Assembly: GCA_009787035.1 (NCBI GenBank) | Contig: WRGV01000020.1 | Coordinates: 1 to 5,824, forward strand | DNA: 5,824 nucleotides | Direction: 5' to 3' | Origin: Propionibacteriaceae bacterium | GTDB taxonomy: Bacteria > Actinomycetota > Actinomycetes > Propionibacteriales > Propionibacteriaceae | In this document: piece after piece, positions 4,929 through 5,824 of the stretch | How positions within the stretch are numbered: the first letter of the stretch is position 1 | Layout of the letters: each line of letters opens with the position of its first letter | Notes under the pieces: model-generated | Database searches by the model: none | What the model saw: the letters and a program-made list of their open reading frames with translations, nothing else | Told to the model about the DNA's origin: nothing | Position numbers and translations under genes: made by a program

Positions 4929-5824
4929 GTGAAATCACATATTAGTGCCCAAATGCGTGCCATTGCATTGATGGCCGCAGCGGCGATGGCAGCCGCATTT
5001 ATCGCAGTGACACCGAGTTTCGCTCAAGCAGCAGACTCATCCGCAGATCCAGTCGCCGACGCGCTGGCCGCATCGGGCAGCGATTACACCTGCCCGGGTT
5101 CGACCGGCTTGCCGTCCGGTTTCCAGATCGATCCGTCCATGATCGCCGCCGAGCTGCGGGCGATCCCCGGCGATGACGGCGTCTCGGCGACCGCGCAGGT
5201 GAAGATCACGTACGCGGGCATCAACATTCCCTACGTCCCGGTGTACTTCGCGGTCTCCGGCGCCGCCCAGCTCGCGTCCGCCGCGGGCGAGACCGGCGAG
5301 GCCGGCACGCCGGTGGTGGCCTGCACCGATTCGACCGGCGTGGCCACGGTCACGATCAGCGACAACGCGCCCGAGACGATCACGGTCGCGGCCGCGTCCG
5401 AGGGCTACAGCGTGCCGCCCACCGACGGCGTCCAGGTGACGTTCACCCCGCCGGCCCCGGCCGCCACCGTCATCACGTCCGCCGACGCCACCGAGGTGGC
5501 GGGCACGGCGCAGCCGAACGCCTCGGTGGAGGTCGGCTTCCCGGACGGTTCGACCGAGACCACCACCGCGGACGCGTACGGCGCCTGGTCGACGGCCTGG
5601 CCGTCCGGCCTTCAGCTGTGCGGCACGGTGACCGCGACGGCCACGCTGACCGCATCCGAGGGCGGCGCGACCGTCGCCGCCGAGCCGCACGACGCCGGCA
5701 GCTGCGTGATTCCCGCACCCACCTATGCGGGCGCGCTGACGGTGCCGAGCGAGGATGCGACCGTGGGTGACACGGTGAGCGCATCGGCGACGGTGACCGA
5801 ATCCGATGCCCCGGCTGCGGACGT
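4929..5824 (+). CDS. Secreted protein with bacterial Ig-like domains (3' end outside window)
   Basis: At least 298 residues, running off the right edge without a stop. GTG at 4929 starts a classic Sec signal peptide: basic region MKSHISAQMR, hydrophobic core about 11-27 (AIALMAAAAMAAAFIAV), and a likely cleavage after TPSFAQA (around 34). The mature part is rich in Thr, Ala, Val, Gly and Ser with few basic residues, as in extracellular beta-rich proteins. Residues about 85-173 look like one Ig-like fold, with TGVATVTISDNAPETITVAA typical of invasin/Big_1-type strands. About 178-260 resembles the Big_6 type, with EVAGTAQPNASVEVGFPDGS and a GAW strand. A third unit begins near 268 (LTVPSEDATVGDTVSASA). 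Cysteines at 55, 132, 231 and 259 could form disulfides. Such proteins are usually surface adhesins or wall-anchored proteins; an LPXTG or other anchor would be off-window. Its first 35 codons use more A/T-ending codons than the remainder. Its role is inferred only. Confidence 0.85.
   Translation, partial: MKSHISAQMRAIALMAAAAMAAAFIAVTPSFAQAADSSADPVADALAASGSDYTCPGSTGLPSGFQIDPSMIAAELRAIPGDDGVSATAQVKITYAGINIPYVPVYFAVSGAAQLASAAGETGEAGTPVVACTDSTGVATVTISDNAPETITVAAASEGYSVPPTDGVQVTFTPPAPAATVITSADATEVAGTAQPNASVEVGFPDGSTETTTADAYGAWSTAWPSGLQLCGTVTATATLTASEGGATVAAEPHDAGSCVIPAPTYAGALTVPSEDATVGDTVSASATVTESDAPAAD

Noticed and set aside
2210..4963. A 917-codon minus-strand open frame running across alr and serS
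   Set aside because: It overlaps two unmistakable genes in other frames. Its translation is Arg/Ala/Gly/Asp/His-rich low-complexity sequence without a recognisable domain, as expected from the GC bias of the real genes.
5037..5690. Minus-strand open frame of 217 codons
   Set aside because: Its Gly/Arg-rich translation has no domain, while the plus strand has a signal peptide, Ig-like strands and a ribosome site in a continuous frame.

Overview
The window reads as a piece of a high-GC Gram-positive (Actinomycetota) chromosome. Third codon positions are strongly G/C, long shadow reading frames lie opposite every gene, and several starts have a TAGNNT -10 box six or seven bases before the ATG with no Shine-Dalgarno sequence, the arrangement of leaderless actinobacterial transcripts. 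I cannot place it below that rank. It is mostly housekeeping sequence, with no sign of a mobile element, CRISPR array, RNA gene or dedicated defence system.

Layout from left to right: (1) minus strand, 3'-truncated by the window edge, a MacB/LolD-type ABC transporter ATPase; (2) minus strand, a stand-alone nucleotidyltransferase of the YcgL/RlaP type (COG3541, PF10127); (3) a 163-bp divergent intergenic region with a perfect 7-bp inverted repeat and a second 5-bp one near a putative promoter; (4) plus strand, a proline-rich protein with two membrane segments; (5) minus strand, convergent with the previous gene and 13 bp from it, alanine racemase (alr); (6) plus strand, divergent from alr across 40 bp, seryl-tRNA synthetase (serS); (7) after a 145-bp intergenic region, plus strand with a GTG start and truncated by the right edge, a secreted protein with a signal peptide and bacterial Ig-like domains.

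The genes do not form one pathway. alr supplies D-alanine for peptidoglycan and serS charges tRNA-Ser; they share a very compact divergent promoter region. The ABC ATPase probably has a permease partner beyond the left edge. The proline-rich protein and the Ig-like protein are envelope or surface products, and both have clear Shine-Dalgarno sites. The four putative cytoplasmic proteins (ATPase, nucleotidyltransferase, Alr, SerRS) all appear to start from leaderless mRNAs.

Points most worth a second look: the consistent leaderless promoter geometry, a serine in Alr where many family members have the carbamylated lysine, the inverted repeats upstream of the proline-rich gene, and the orphan RlaP-like nucleotidyltransferase with a Ser/Thr-rich N-terminal tail. 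No stretch over 300 bases lacks a gene.
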